Assembly: GCF_900188105.1 (NCBI RefSeq)
Contig: NZ_FZNP01000023.1
Span: 31,907-95,906, forward strand
DNA: 64,000 nt
DNA from: Actinomadura mexicana
Lineage (GTDB): Bacteria; Actinomycetota; Actinomycetes; Streptosporangiales; Streptosporangiaceae
Reading direction: 5' to 3'
Shown here in pieces: positions 44,435 to 53,658 of the stretch. The notes beneath the pieces are model-generated. The model saw only the letters and a list, made by a program, of their open reading frames with translations. It was not told the DNA's origin and searched no databases. Positions within the stretch are counted from its first letter, which is position 1. Each line of letters begins with the position of its first letter. A program made the translations under genes and the position numbers.

Positions 44435-47215
44435 GTGAACCAGCCTTCGGAAACCAACGGACCCGACGAGAGCACCCGATCCCCCTACGTCCCGGACTCC
44501 GACCTCCCCACGGCGGCAGTCCCCCTTCCCGGCGCCGACGAGCAGGAACCGTCCGCCGAGGCCACCCAGGCCCTCCCGGTCGTCACCCCGCCTCCCACCG
44601 AGACCGCCCCCGAGCCCACGCAAACCGTCGAGCTTCCCGGCGCATCGTCCCAAGCCACGCCGCCAGCCGGCGGCCGGCCCGGCGATGACCCGGCCGCGAC
44701 GGCCCCTGAGCAGCCCATGGACGACGCGGCACCGGCGGCGGACGCGCCGGTCGCCGGCGGCGCGGAGGCGGCGCAGCACGTACTGGCGGAGGACGTGGAG
44801 CCCGCCGGTTACGCGCCCGGCGTGCAGGAGGGCGCCGAGGGTGAGGAATTCGATCCTCGGGCGGTCCTCGGGACCGTGCCGATCGAGGTCGCCGAGCCCA
44901 CGCCTCCCTTGGGGACGGACGCGGGCGACGAGGGCTGGCGTGAGCTGGTCGAGAGCGTCTACGGGCCGCTGAGCGAGTTCTACGAGGGCATCGACGCGCG
45001 GCTGCGAGAGGTGCCCGAGGACGTTCCGCCCGTGGGGTGGGCGCCGCACATCGCGGCCGTCCGGGCGTTGCGCGACGGTCAGGTCGCGGGGGAGTGGGAC
45101 GTGCTCGCCCGGCTCCTGGTGGCGCCCGGGACGCTGGAAGGCGCGGAGGGGCTGCGGCTCGTCCAGGTGGACGAGGGCGACGAGGCCCGGGTCGTCCGGG
45201 ACGCGGTCAAGGAGCTCACGCAGGCCGACGGGCGGGCCCTGCTGATCGCCCCCACGCCGGAGAAGGCCGCCGAACTGCTGCGTGCCGTGCAGGGCGACCC
45301 CGATGTCTTCTCGCTGCTGATCGAGACGCAGCCGGAGACGGCGGAGGCGCGGTCGGTGCGGACGCAGGGGCTCCCGCCCGCCGAGGAACCGCCCGCCGGG
45401 GAACCGTCCGCCGAGCGGGAGCCGCCGCCGCTGCGGGAGCCGGGGTCCAACGGGACGGTCGAGTTCAGGCCCGTGGTCGGCGCGCTCCCGGAGCCCGAGG
45501 CCGCGGTGACCAGAGCCGAGCCGCTGCCCACACTGCCGCCCGTGGAGCCGGTTGAGCCCGGGGAGGGTCCGTCGGCGCCGGAGGCGCGGGTGCGGTCGGC
45601 GGCGCTCCGTCCGGTCGGGGAGGCGTGGCGGCTGTCGTGGCAGACGGAGGCGCGGCTGCTGCAGCGCGGGTTGATGTCGCTGGAGCAGTGGCCGCGGGAC
45701 GCGGCGACGCTCCAGTCCGTCCGGGCGGAGAACGTGCGGCGGTCCGAGGAGCTTGAGGCGGAGCGCGCGGGCCTGGCCCGTGCGATCGAGGAGGCGCGGG
45801 CCGCGGCGGCGGGCGCGCAGGAGGCGGCCGCCGGCGCCGACGCCGAGGCGGAGCGGCTCGCCGGCGTCCAGGAAGAGGTCGAGGCGGAGCTGGCGGGGCC
45901 GCGGGACGAGGCGGAGCGGCTGCAGAGGGCCGCGGACGAGGCGGGCGCCGAGGCGGCCGCGCTGACGCGGACGGCCGACGCCACCTACGCGCGGTGCGTC
46001 CAGATCGACGAGCGGGCCAGGACGGCGCAGTCGGAGCTGCAGGGTGCGCGGCAGGCGGAGGCGTCCCTGACCGACGAGCTGACGCGGGCGCGGGAGGCGC
46101 TGCCCGGCGCGGCGGAGGAGGCGCACCGGCTGACGGCGGCCGACGCCGACGCCGCGGCGGAGGGGCACGCCGCGTACTACCGGCTGGTGTCGGCGGAGTC
46201 GGCGCTGTCGGCGCTGCGCCGCAAGATGACGCTCGGGCAGCGGCTGCACGTGGCGTCGCCGCCGTCGGAGCTGCGCGGCCTGCGCGCCGAGGTCAGGGCC
46301 CGGACGCGGGAGGCGGACGAGGCGGCGACGCGGGCGCAGGAGGCCAAGGAGGCGGCGGAGCAGGCTGAGCGGGTGCGGCGCGGGCTGGCGTCCTTCGTGT
46401 CCGAGGGCGGGGCGCGGCTGAAGGCGGCGCAGGAGGCACAGGAGCGGCTCGGGACGGAGCTCACCTGGCTCGCGGCCGAGCGGGAGAAGGTCGGCGCCGA
46501 GCACCAGGAGCAGGCGCTGCAGGCGTCGGAGGCGGTCGAGCGGGCCACCGAGGCGGGCCTGCGGGCCCGCGCGGCGCACCAGGTCGCGCAGGCGATCGAG
46601 GAGCGGGCGACCGCCGCGCGGACGTCCCGCGAGGCGGCGCTCGCGGCGGCGGCGCGGGCCCGGTCGGACGCGGAGTCCGCCGCGGCGCGCGCGGCGGAGA
46701 CCGCGTCCGAGCTGGCGCGCCGCACCGAGGAGGCCGCGGCGGAGATCGCCGCGCGCGAGGCGGAGCTGGAGACGGTGGCGGCGGCCGAGGGGCGGTCGCG
46801 GGAGAGCGTCCTGGAGATCTGCGGCGCCGACCCCGCCGACGACCCGGAGGTCGTCCCCGCGCACCAGCGCCGCGCGATGGCCCGGATCGAGGAGCTCACC
46901 GGGTACCTGGAGGGCGGCCGGGCGGCCGGGAGCGAGGTCCTGCTCCGCACCGCCGACCTCGTGGTCGGGACGCCGGCGGGCGCCGGGCTGACCGTCCGCG
47001 ACGAGGAGTTCGACGCGCTGATCGTCGCGGACGCGGGAACGGTGACCGACGGCGAGTTCCTCGTCGGGGCCGTCCGGGCGCGCCGCTGGATCCTCGTGGG
47101 GACGGCCGGCACGCGCCCGCCGGGCTACCGGGAGTACGCGGGCTCGCCGGCCGGGCGGCTGGAACTGAGCCCGTTCGAGCGCGCCTCGACGGCCGCGCCC
47201 GGTCTGGCGGGCTAG
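44435..47215 (+). CDS. Large coiled-coil protein with degenerate SF1-helicase-like flanks
   Basis: A 926-residue protein. Residues 1-170 are acidic, Pro/Ala-rich and disordered. At ~250-300, RVVRDAVKELTQADGRALLIAPTPEKAAELLRAV looks like helicase motifs I-Ib, but the Walker A Gly-Lys-Thr is absent. Residues ~430-805 form one long Glu/Ala/Arg coiled coil. The C-terminus has LRTADLVVGTPAGAGLTV (~843), FDALIVADAGTV (~862; the Walker B DEA/DEG is replaced by ADAG) and RRWILVG (~886), which parallel motifs Ic-III of Upf1/Dna2-type SF1 helicases. It therefore looks like a catalytically dead helicase split by a coiled coil. The GTG 44435 start is most likely; 44315 is possible. Confidence 0.6.
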   Translation: MNQPSETNGPDESTRSPYVPDSDLPTAAVPLPGADEQEPSAEATQALPVVTPPPTETAPEPTQTVELPGASSQATPPAGGRPGDDPAATAPEQPMDDAAPAADAPVAGGAEAAQHVLAEDVEPAGYAPGVQEGAEGEEFDPRAVLGTVPIEVAEPTPPLGTDAGDEGWRELVESVYGPLSEFYEGIDARLREVPEDVPPVGWAPHIAAVRALRDGQVAGEWDVLARLLVAPGTLEGAEGLRLVQVDEGDEARVVRDAVKELTQADGRALLIAPTPEKAAELLRAVQGDPDVFSLLIETQPETAEARSVRTQGLPPAEEPPAGEPSAEREPPPLREPGSNGTVEFRPVVGALPEPEAAVTRAEPLPTLPPVEPVEPGEGPSAPEARVRSAALRPVGEAWRLSWQTEARLLQRGLMSLEQWPRDAATLQSVRAENVRRSEELEAERAGLARAIEEARAAAAGAQEAAAGADAEAERLAGVQEEVEAELAGPRDEAERLQRAADEAGAEAAALTRTADATYARCVQIDERARTAQSELQGARQAEASLTDELTRAREALPGAAEEAHRLTAADADAAAEGHAAYYRLVSAESALSALRRKMTLGQRLHVASPPSELRGLRAEVRARTREADEAATRAQEAKEAAEQAERVRRGLASFVSEGGARLKAAQEAQERLGTELTWLAAEREKVGAEHQEQALQASEAVERATEAGLRARAAHQVAQAIEERATAARTSREAALAAAARARSDAESAAARAAETASELARRTEEAAAEIAAREAELETVAAAEGRSRESVLEICGADPADDPEVVPAHQRRAMARIEELTGYLEGGRAAGSEVLLRTADLVVGTPAGAGLTVRDEEFDALIVADAGTVTDGEFLVGAVRARRWILVGTAGTRPPGYREYAGSPAGRLELSPFERASTAAPGLAG

Positions 47216-47631
47216 TCCCGGTTCCTGTTCCGGTTCCTGTCGTCGTCGTCGCCGTCGGGGAGGAACAGGTGGAGCAGCCAGCCGACGACGCCGACGACGA
47301 TCGCGCCCCAGAAGGCCGGCCAGAACCCGGTCACGTGGAACGGCAGGTCGAGGCCCCCCGCCAGCTCGCTCGTCAGCCAGAGCAGCAGAGCGTTCACCAC
47401 GAGCCCGATGAGCCCGAGCGTGACGACGTAGAAGGCGCAGCCGAGGGTCTTGATGATCGGCTTGAGGACGGCGTTGACCAGCCCGAAGATGACGGCGACC
47501 GCGACCAGCGTGAGAATCCGCCGGGCGGTGGTCTGGTCGCCGAGCGTGATCCCGTCGATCAGGACCGTGGCGATCCACAGGGCCACCGCGGTGGCGCCGA
47601 CCTTGAGAAGAATGCGCACGCCACGCATCAT
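47212..47631 (-). CDS. Phage-holin-4/YvlD-like small membrane protein
   Basis: A 139-residue protein with four hydrophobic helices (KVGATAVALWIATVLIDGI, ILTLVAVAVIFGLVNAVLKPI, CAFYVVTLGLIGLVVNALLL, FWPAFWGAIVVGVVGWLLHLF) and the N-A-x-x-K-P-x-x-K-x-L/T signature of the phage_holin_4_2/YvlD family. The tail DDDDRNRNRNRD is a short charged repeat. Despite the name, the family is chromosomal and linked to envelope stress. Its stop codon overlaps that of the convergent coiled-coil gene by 4 bp. Start ATG 47631 or 47628. Confidence 0.8.
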   Translation of the reverse strand: MMRGVRILLKVGATAVALWIATVLIDGITLGDQTTARRILTLVAVAVIFGLVNAVLKPIIKTLGCAFYVVTLGLIGLVVNALLLWLTSELAGGLDLPFHVTGFWPAFWGAIVVGVVGWLLHLFLPDGDDDDRNRNRNRD

Positions 47632-47723
47632 GCTCGCCGCGAACCTGCCATGTCATCCCACTGCGAGGCGATCCGGGCGGATACTCCCGTCATCACCGCG
47701 GATGACCCGCCCGGCGCCGCGTC

Positions 47724-48170
47724 CTACTCGGTGCGGTCGAAGAACGGGGAGGTGGCGGCGGCCTGCGAGCGGGCGCCGGACCTCCCGCCCGCCACGCGGG
47801 CACCCTGCGCGGCGGGCTCGCGCGGCGCGGCGTCCCGCCGGGGCGGGGTCTGCCGGACGCGGGCCAGTTCGCGCTCCAGGCGGCGCTTCTCCATCTCCAG
47901 CGTGGTCAGGGACTCCTCGTGCTCCTCGCGCAGCTCGCGCAGGTCGCGGCGGGTGCGGATGCGGCGGGCGGCGCCCGTGAAGGTGAGCGACATGCCGGCG
48001 AGGAAGACGAGGGCCACGCCCGCGCCGGCGAGGAACACCTGCCATTCGCTCTCCAGGCCGGGGACGGACTGGCCGAAGACGGCGAGGTTCGCCGGGCCGG
48101 TGTTGTCCATGACGACACCGGCGCCGACCGCGATGGCGGCCGCGACCAGGAGAAAACCGAGGAACACCAT
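47724..48170 (-). CDS. Small two-helix membrane protein with coiled-coil tail (LapA-like)
   Basis: A 148-residue protein with two N-terminal membrane helices (VFLGFLLVAAAIAVGAGVVM and WQVFLAGAGVALVFLAGMSL) separated by NTGPANLAVFGQSVPGLE, then a basic, heptad-rich cytoplasmic segment (LRELREEHEESLTTLEMEKRRLERELARV) and a disordered Arg/Ala tail. The layout resembles LapA-domain proteins of actinobacteria; the function is unknown. AGAGGAG precedes ATG 48170. Confidence 0.6.
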   Translation of the reverse strand: MVFLGFLLVAAAIAVGAGVVMDNTGPANLAVFGQSVPGLESEWQVFLAGAGVALVFLAGMSLTFTGAARRIRTRRDLRELREEHEESLTTLEMEKRRLERELARVRQTPPRRDAAPREPAAQGARVAGGRSGARSQAAATSPFFDRTE

Positions 48171-48361
48171 GGGCAGATCTCCTCTGCAGTGACTCCGGAG
48201 GGGGGACGGAGGTGCCCCACCATGCCAGACCGAAAGTCGATCATGTCGGATTCGTCGGATAAATGCTGGTCAGAGGCATTCGTCCGAACCGGCCGCGCCG
48301 GGTTCCGACGTGATCGCGGCGGGTAGTGACGGGACGTCGCGACGAGATCCGTGGAGGGCCC

Positions 48362-49024
48362 ATGTCCGTGCAGGCCATCGTGTTCGACCTGGACGGCGTG
48401 CTGATCGACTCCGAGCCGGTGTGGGAGGAGGTGCGGCGCGGCTACGTCGCCGAGCGCGGCGGGCGCTGGCTGCCCGACACCCAGGACCGGCTCATGGGCA
48501 TGAGCACCGAGGAGTGGGCGCACTACATCGCCTCCGACCTCGTCGACGGCGTCACGGCCGAGGAGGTCGCCTACGAGGTGGTCGACCGGATGTCGCAGCG
48601 GTACGTGGAGGGGCCGCCGCTGCTGCCGGGCGCCGAGGACGCCGTCCGCCGGATGGCCGCATACCGCCCGCTGGGGCTGGCCAGCTCGTCCCCGCGCGCC
48701 CTGATCGACCTCGTGCTCGGGCATCTCGGGGTGGACGGCCTGTTCCGCGCCACCCTCTCGACCGAGGAGGTCGAGAGGGGCAAGCCCGCCCCCGACGGCT
48801 ACCTCACCGTCGCGGCGCGGCTGGAGGTCGCGGCGCGGCACTGCGTCGCGGTCGAGGACTCCGGCAACGGGCTCCGGTCGGCGCACGCGGCGGGGATGGC
48901 GGTGATCGCGATCCCGCGTCCGGCGCACCCGCCGGCGTCCGACGCGCTGGCGCTGGCCGCGCACGTCGCGGACGGCCTGGACGAGCTGACCCCTGAGCTC
49001 GCGGAGGCGGTCGTCCACAGGTGA
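48362..49024 (+). CDS. HAD-superfamily phosphatase/phosphomutase (beta-PGM-like)
   Basis: A 220-residue HAD subfamily IA enzyme. Motif I is VFDLDGVLIDSEP (nucleophile Asp), motif II LASSSPRALI, motif III KPAPDGYLTVA and motif IV VAVEDSGNGLRSAHAAGM. The helical cap (WEEVRRGYVAERGGRWLPDT) is of the beta-phosphoglucomutase/sugar-phosphatase type. The substrate cannot be specified. ATG 48362 was chosen because GGAGGGCCC precedes it; a GTG start 36 bp upstream is less likely. Confidence 0.85.
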   Translation: MSVQAIVFDLDGVLIDSEPVWEEVRRGYVAERGGRWLPDTQDRLMGMSTEEWAHYIASDLVDGVTAEEVAYEVVDRMSQRYVEGPPLLPGAEDAVRRMAAYRPLGLASSSPRALIDLVLGHLGVDGLFRATLSTEEVERGKPAPDGYLTVAARLEVAARHCVAVEDSGNGLRSAHAAGMAVIAIPRPAHPPASDALALAAHVADGLDELTPELAEAVVHR

Positions 49025-49068
49025 AGGTTCGGGGGACGGGTGTCCGCGGCGGTTCGTAGTATGGCCCG

Positions 49069-50895
49069 GTGACTTCCCCTGAGACCCCGGAGACCCTCGA
49101 CACCCTGCGGCGCGTGTTCGGCTACGACGCGTTCCGGGACGGCCAGCGGGAGATCATCGAGCATGTGGTCGCCGGTGGGGACGCCCTCGTCCTGATGCCG
49201 ACCGGCGGCGGCAAGTCGCTGTGCTACCAGATCCCGGCGCTCGTCCGGAAGGGCACCGGCATCGTCGTCTCGCCCCTCATCGCCCTCATGCAGGACCAGG
49301 TGGACGCGCTGCGCGCCCTCGGCGTCCGCGCGGGCTTCCTCAACTCCACCCAGGACTTCGACGAGCGCCGCGTGGTCGAGGCGCAGTTCACGGCGGGCGA
49401 GCTCGACCTGCTGTACCTGGCGCCCGAGCGGCTGAAGCTCGCCGCGACCGTCGAGCTGCTCGACCGGGGCGACGTCTCCCTGTTCGCGATCGACGAGGCG
49501 CACTGCGTCTCGCAGTGGGGGCACGACTTCCGCCCCGACTACCTGACACTGTCCGGCCTGCACGAACGCTGGCCCGACATCCCCCGCATCGCGCTGACCG
49601 CGACCGCCACCGAGGCCACCCGCGGCGAGATCGCCTCCCGCCTCCGGCTGGAGCAGGCCCGTCACTTCGTGGCGAGCTTCGACCGTCCCAACATCCAGTA
49701 CCGGATCGAACCGAAGACCGACGCCAAGCGCCAGCTGCTGCGCCTGCTCCAGAGCGAGCACAAGGGCGACGCGGGCATCGTCTACTGCCTGTCCCGCAAC
49801 TCGGTGGAGAAGAACGCGGCGTTCCTGACCGAGAACGGCATCGAGGCCCTCCCCTACCACGCGGGCCTCGACGCCGAGATCCGCGCGGCGAACCAGGCGC
49901 GCTTCCTCCGCGAGGACGGCCTGGTCATGGTCGCGACCATCGCGTTCGGGATGGGCATCGACAAGCCCGACGTCCGCTTCGTCGCGCACCTCGACCTGCC
50001 CAAGTCCGTCGAGGGCTACTACCAGGAGACGGGCCGCGCCGGACGCGACGGCCTCCCGTCCACCGCCTGGCTCGCCTACGGCCTGCAGGACGTCGTCAAC
50101 CTCCGCAAGATGATCGACGGCGGCGAGGGCGACGCCGCGCACCGCCGCCGCCAGGCCATGCACCTCGACTCCATGCTCGCCCTCTGCGAGACGGTCGAGT
50201 GCCGCCGCGTCCAGCTGCTGAACTACTTCGGCCAGCCCGGCGAGCCCTGCGGCAACTGCGACACCTGCCTCACGCCGCCCGAGACGTGGGACGCGACCGT
50301 CCCCGCCCAGAAGGTCCTGTCGACCGTGGTCCGCCTCGACCGCGAGCGGCGCCAGAAGTTCGGCGCCGGCCACATCGTCGACATCCTGCTCGGCAAGAAG
50401 AACGCGAAGGTCATCCAGTTCGACCACGACTCGCTGAAGGTCTTCGGCATCGGCACCGACCTGCGCGACGTCGAGTGGCGCGGCGTCGTCCGCCAGCTCC
50501 TCGCCCAGGGGCTGATCGCGGTGGAGAGCGACCACGGCACGCTCGTCCTGACCGACGAGAGCGCCGGCGTGCTGCGCGGCGAGCGCACGGTGATGATGCG
50601 CCGCGAGACCGAACGCCCCGTCGCGAAGGCGGCGAAGACCGCCAAGGCCGCCAAGGCCCAGGTCGAGCTCCCCGCCGAGGCGATGCCGATCTTCGAGCGC
50701 CTCCGCGCCTGGCGCGCCGCGACCGCCAAGGAGCAGGGCGTCCCCGCCTACGTCATCTTCCACGACGCGACCCTGCGCGAGATCGCCACCGCCCTCCCCA
50801 CCTCCCTGGCGGCCCTGGGGCGCGTCAACGGCGTGGGCGAGAACAAACTCGCCAAGTACGGCGACCAGGTCCTCGAAACCCTGGCCGCCGACTAG
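49069..50895 (+). CDS. recQ: ATP-dependent DNA helicase RecQ
   Basis: A 608-residue SF2 helicase unwinding DNA 3' to 5' in recombination repair. Residues 1-340 hold the helicase core with Walker A MPTGGGKSLCYQ, the DEAH box FAIDEAHCVSQWGHDFRPDY, TATATEATRGEI and QETGRAGRDGLPS. The zinc-binding Cys set follows (CRRVQLLNYFGQPGEPCGNCDTCL), then an RQC winged helix and a C-terminal HRDC domain (~520-608: IFERLRAWRAATAKEQG, LAALGRVNGVGENKLAKYG). GTG start 49069. Complete length and motifs. Confidence 0.96.
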   Translation: MTSPETPETLDTLRRVFGYDAFRDGQREIIEHVVAGGDALVLMPTGGGKSLCYQIPALVRKGTGIVVSPLIALMQDQVDALRALGVRAGFLNSTQDFDERRVVEAQFTAGELDLLYLAPERLKLAATVELLDRGDVSLFAIDEAHCVSQWGHDFRPDYLTLSGLHERWPDIPRIALTATATEATRGEIASRLRLEQARHFVASFDRPNIQYRIEPKTDAKRQLLRLLQSEHKGDAGIVYCLSRNSVEKNAAFLTENGIEALPYHAGLDAEIRAANQARFLREDGLVMVATIAFGMGIDKPDVRFVAHLDLPKSVEGYYQETGRAGRDGLPSTAWLAYGLQDVVNLRKMIDGGEGDAAHRRRQAMHLDSMLALCETVECRRVQLLNYFGQPGEPCGNCDTCLTPPETWDATVPAQKVLSTVVRLDRERRQKFGAGHIVDILLGKKNAKVIQFDHDSLKVFGIGTDLRDVEWRGVVRQLLAQGLIAVESDHGTLVLTDESAGVLRGERTVMMRRETERPVAKAAKTAKAAKAQVELPAEAMPIFERLRAWRAATAKEQGVPAYVIFHDATLREIATALPTSLAALGRVNGVGENKLAKYGDQVLETLAAD

Positions 50896-51010
50896 AAGGC
50901 GGCGACCGCCGCCCCCACGCCCGTCGCCGCAAGGCCACAGGCGGTGGTCGGGGAACTCTCAGGGTTCTCCCAGGGTTCCGCGTGGACTTCTGCCAGGCGC
51001 GCCCGCTTAC

Positions 51011-51481
51011 ATGTCCGGCATGCGAAACAACCGGAACACGATCGCGGCCGGGGCCGGTGCCGCCGGGCTCCTCGGGCTCGGGCTCTACTTCTCCGTCCCC
51101 GCCTTCGCCGACGACCCTTCGCCCTCCCCCTCCCCCACGGCGCACGCGGGCCAGGGCCACCCCGGCAAGGGGCACCCGCTCCGCCGGGCGCGCGCACTGC
51201 GCGGCGTCCACGGCGAGGCCACCGTCAAGCGCAAGGACGGGTTCCACCTCGCCACCTGGCAGCGCGGCAAGATCACCGCCGTGTCGGCGACCGGGGTGAC
51301 CGTCCGCAGCGACGACGGCGTCTCCTGGACGTGGACGTCCGACGGCAGTACCCACGTCCGCAGGAACGGCGAGAAGTCGTCCCTCAAGGGCCTGGCCGGC
51401 GGCGACCAGGTGCTCGTCGCCGGGGAGCGCTCCGGCGGCACCCGGACCGCGCGCCTGATCCGCGTCCCCAAGGCCCGCTAG
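51011..51481 (+). CDS. Small secreted protein with DUF5666-like beta domain
   Basis: A 156-residue protein with a signal peptide (NTIAAGAGAAGLLGLGLYFSVPAFA, cleavage after A-F-A), a short acidic Pro/Ser and His/Gly/Lys-rich mature N-terminus, then a beta domain (GKITAVSATGVTVRSDDGVSWTW, LAGGDQVLVAGERSG) like the DUF5666 fold. Start ATG 51011 or 51020. It lies immediately upstream of a response regulator/histidine kinase pair, so it may be a target or an accessory of that system, a frequent actinobacterial arrangement. The function is unknown. Confidence 0.65.
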   Translation: MSGMRNNRNTIAAGAGAAGLLGLGLYFSVPAFADDPSPSPSPTAHAGQGHPGKGHPLRRARALRGVHGEATVKRKDGFHLATWQRGKITAVSATGVTVRSDDGVSWTWTSDGSTHVRRNGEKSSLKGLAGGDQVLVAGERSGGTRTARLIRVPKAR

Positions 51482-51571
51482 TCCACCGGAACCTTCCATG
51501 CCGGGTAGTTTCGGGCGGGTGAATCCGATGTGCGGGCGCGAAGCCGGCGAGGGAGCGGGCTGCGGGAGCCG

Positions 51572-52255
51572 ATGAGCGAGACCCGGCGGGTCCTCGTCGT
51601 GGACGACGAGGCCAACATCCGTGACCTCGTCGAGGTCGCGCTGCGCTTCCACGGCTTCGCGACCGCCACCGCCCGCACGGGCAAGGAGGCGCTCGGGGCC
51701 GTCCGCGAGGCGCGGCCCGACCTCGTCCTGCTGGACGTCATGCTGCCCGACCTGGACGGCTTCGAGGTGTGCCGGCGGCTGCGCGCGGACGGCGACCAGG
51801 TCCCGGTGATCTTTTTGACCGCGCGGGACACGCCGTCCGACACCGTCACGGGCCTCACGCTCGGCGGTGACGACTATGTCACCAAGCCGTTCTCGATCGA
51901 GGCGCTGATCGCCCGGGTGCGGGCCGTCCTGCGCCGGGCGGCCCCGCCGGAGCCCTCCGCCGGGCCCGTGCTGCGCGTCGCCGACCTCGAACTCGACGAG
52001 GCGCACTGGACGGTGCGGCGCGGCGGCGTCCCCGTCGAGCTGTCCCCGACCGAGTTCCGGCTGCTCGCCTACCTGATGCGCAACGCGGGAATGGTGCTCT
52101 CGCGCGCCCAGCTGCTCGACGGCGTGTGGGGCTGGGACCACGGCAACCCCCAGGTCGTGGAGACCTACGTCAGCTACCTGCGCCGCAAGCTGGACCCGCT
52201 CGGCACCCCGCTCATCCACACCCAGCGCGGGGTGGGCTACGCGCTGCGGCCATGA
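51572..52255 (+). CDS. OmpR/PhoB-family response regulator
   Basis: A 227-residue response regulator. The receiver has VLVVDDEANIRDLV, the phosphoacceptor Asp in LVLLDVMLPDLDG (near residue 53), the switch Thr in IFLTARD and the Lys in YVTKPFS. The C-terminal winged helix (~130-227) binds DNA (VELSPTEFRLLAYLMRNAG, VVETYVSYLRRKL, IHTQRGVGYALRP). The ATG overlaps nothing upstream, and the gene's stop shares ATGA with the histidine kinase gene, so the pair is co-translated. Confidence 0.95.
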   Translation: MSETRRVLVVDDEANIRDLVEVALRFHGFATATARTGKEALGAVREARPDLVLLDVMLPDLDGFEVCRRLRADGDQVPVIFLTARDTPSDTVTGLTLGGDDYVTKPFSIEALIARVRAVLRRAAPPEPSAGPVLRVADLELDEAHWTVRRGGVPVELSPTEFRLLAYLMRNAGMVLSRAQLLDGVWGWDHGNPQVVETYVSYLRRKLDPLGTPLIHTQRGVGYALRP

Positions 52256-53580
52256 CGCTCAACGCCCGGCTGCTCACCGGCCTGCTCTCGGTCACCACCG
52301 CCGGGCTGGCGATCATGGGCCTGGTCAGCGCGCTCGTGCTGAACGGGTACCTGATGCACCGCGTGGACGGCCAGCTCCAGGCCACCCGCGACCGCGCCGT
52401 GGCGCGTCTCCTGCGTCCCGGCCTGCCCGAGCAGGGCGTCGCCCCCGCGCAGTTCGTGGTGCTGGCCGTCGGCCCGGCGGGGCGGGTCCGCGTCCTCAGC
52501 GGCGACGCGCCCGCGCCCGCGCAGGCCGTCCGCGAGGTGCGGCGGCTCGGCCGGGACGGGCTGGCCGCCCGCGCGCGCAGCCTCGAACCGTTCTCCCTTC
52601 CCGGGCTGCGCGCGGTGGCGCGTCCCTGGGGGAAGGGCGTCGTCGTCGTGGCGTCCCCCCTCACCGAGATCCACGCGGCCGTCCGCAACCTCGTACTGTC
52701 CGAGATCGCCACGGCCGCCCTGCTGCTCGCGGTCCTGCTCGTGCTCGGCCGGTGGCTCATCCGCCGCGGCCTGCTGCCGCTGGGCCGGATGGCAGCCACG
52801 GCGCACGCCATCACCGCGGGCGGCGACCTGCGCGCCCGCATGCCCACTCCCGGACAGCGCACCGAGGTGGCCCGCCTGGCGTCCGCCATCAACGTGATGC
52901 TGGAGCGGATCGAGCAGGCGTTCTGGGCGCGCAGCCGTTCCGAGGCCCGCGTCCGCGAGTTCGCCGCCGACGCGTCCCACGAGCTGCGCACGCCGCTCAC
53001 GGCCATCCAGGGCTACGCCGAGCTCTACCGGCACGGTGCGCTCGGGCCGGACGAGCTGCCCGACGCGATGCGCCGCATCGAGGAGGAGGCCCGCCGGATG
53101 AACAGTCTCGTCACCGACCTCCTCGAACTCGCCCGTCTCGACCGCGAGGCGTCCCTGCAGCCCGTCCGCACCGACCTCGTCGCCCTCGCCCGGGACGCCG
53201 TGGCCGACGCGACCGCGGCGGCCCCCGACCGTCCCATCGCGCTGGACGCCCCGGACACTCTGGCCGCGACCGTCGACGAGGCCCGCATCCGCCAGGTCTT
53301 CGCCAACCTTCTGGCCAACGTGCGGGCCCACACACCTCCCGGAACGCCCACGACCATCCGCCTGGCGCCGGGCCTGATCGAGGTGGCGGACGAGGGACCG
53401 GGCATGTCCCCGGAGGACGCCGCCCGCGCCTTCGAACGCTTCCACCGGGGCACGCAGGGCGGCACCGGCCTCGGCCTCCCCATCGTCGCCGCCATCGCCG
53501 CGGCCCATGGCGGACGGGCCGAACTGCTGTCCGAGCCGTCCAGGGGGACGATCGTCCGCGTCACGCTGGGTTCCCACTGA
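52252..53580 (+). CDS. Sensor histidine kinase
   Basis: A 442-residue membrane kinase, partner of the preceding regulator. It has two TM helices (~7-33 and ~150-175) enclosing a ~115-residue extracytoplasmic sensor, and HAMP (TAHAITAGGDLRARMPTPG). The H-box AADASHELRTPLTAIQGYAEL (phosphoacceptor His) comes next, then the N-box FANLLANVRAHTP and the G boxes VADEGPGMS and GTGLGLPIVAAIAAAHGG. The first TM starts near the N-terminus, as in many actinobacterial kinases. The signal is unknown. Confidence 0.95.
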   Translation: MTLNARLLTGLLSVTTAGLAIMGLVSALVLNGYLMHRVDGQLQATRDRAVARLLRPGLPEQGVAPAQFVVLAVGPAGRVRVLSGDAPAPAQAVREVRRLGRDGLAARARSLEPFSLPGLRAVARPWGKGVVVVASPLTEIHAAVRNLVLSEIATAALLLAVLLVLGRWLIRRGLLPLGRMAATAHAITAGGDLRARMPTPGQRTEVARLASAINVMLERIEQAFWARSRSEARVREFAADASHELRTPLTAIQGYAELYRHGALGPDELPDAMRRIEEEARRMNSLVTDLLELARLDREASLQPVRTDLVALARDAVADATAAAPDRPIALDAPDTLAATVDEARIRQVFANLLANVRAHTPPGTPTTIRLAPGLIEVADEGPGMSPEDAARAFERFHRGTQGGTGLGLPIVAAIAAAHGGRAELLSEPSRGTIVRVTLGSH

Positions 53581-53658
53581 GCGGGACATGCCGGTGCCGC
53601 CGAGGGCGTCGTCCTGCACAGTCCGAAGGTCGGCTCCCCGAGGCGAAGGAACCGCAGC

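Noticed and set aside
44372..47656. A 1094-residue minus-strand open frame
   Set aside because: Antisense shadow of the coiled-coil gene; no domains, Arg/Leu-biased.
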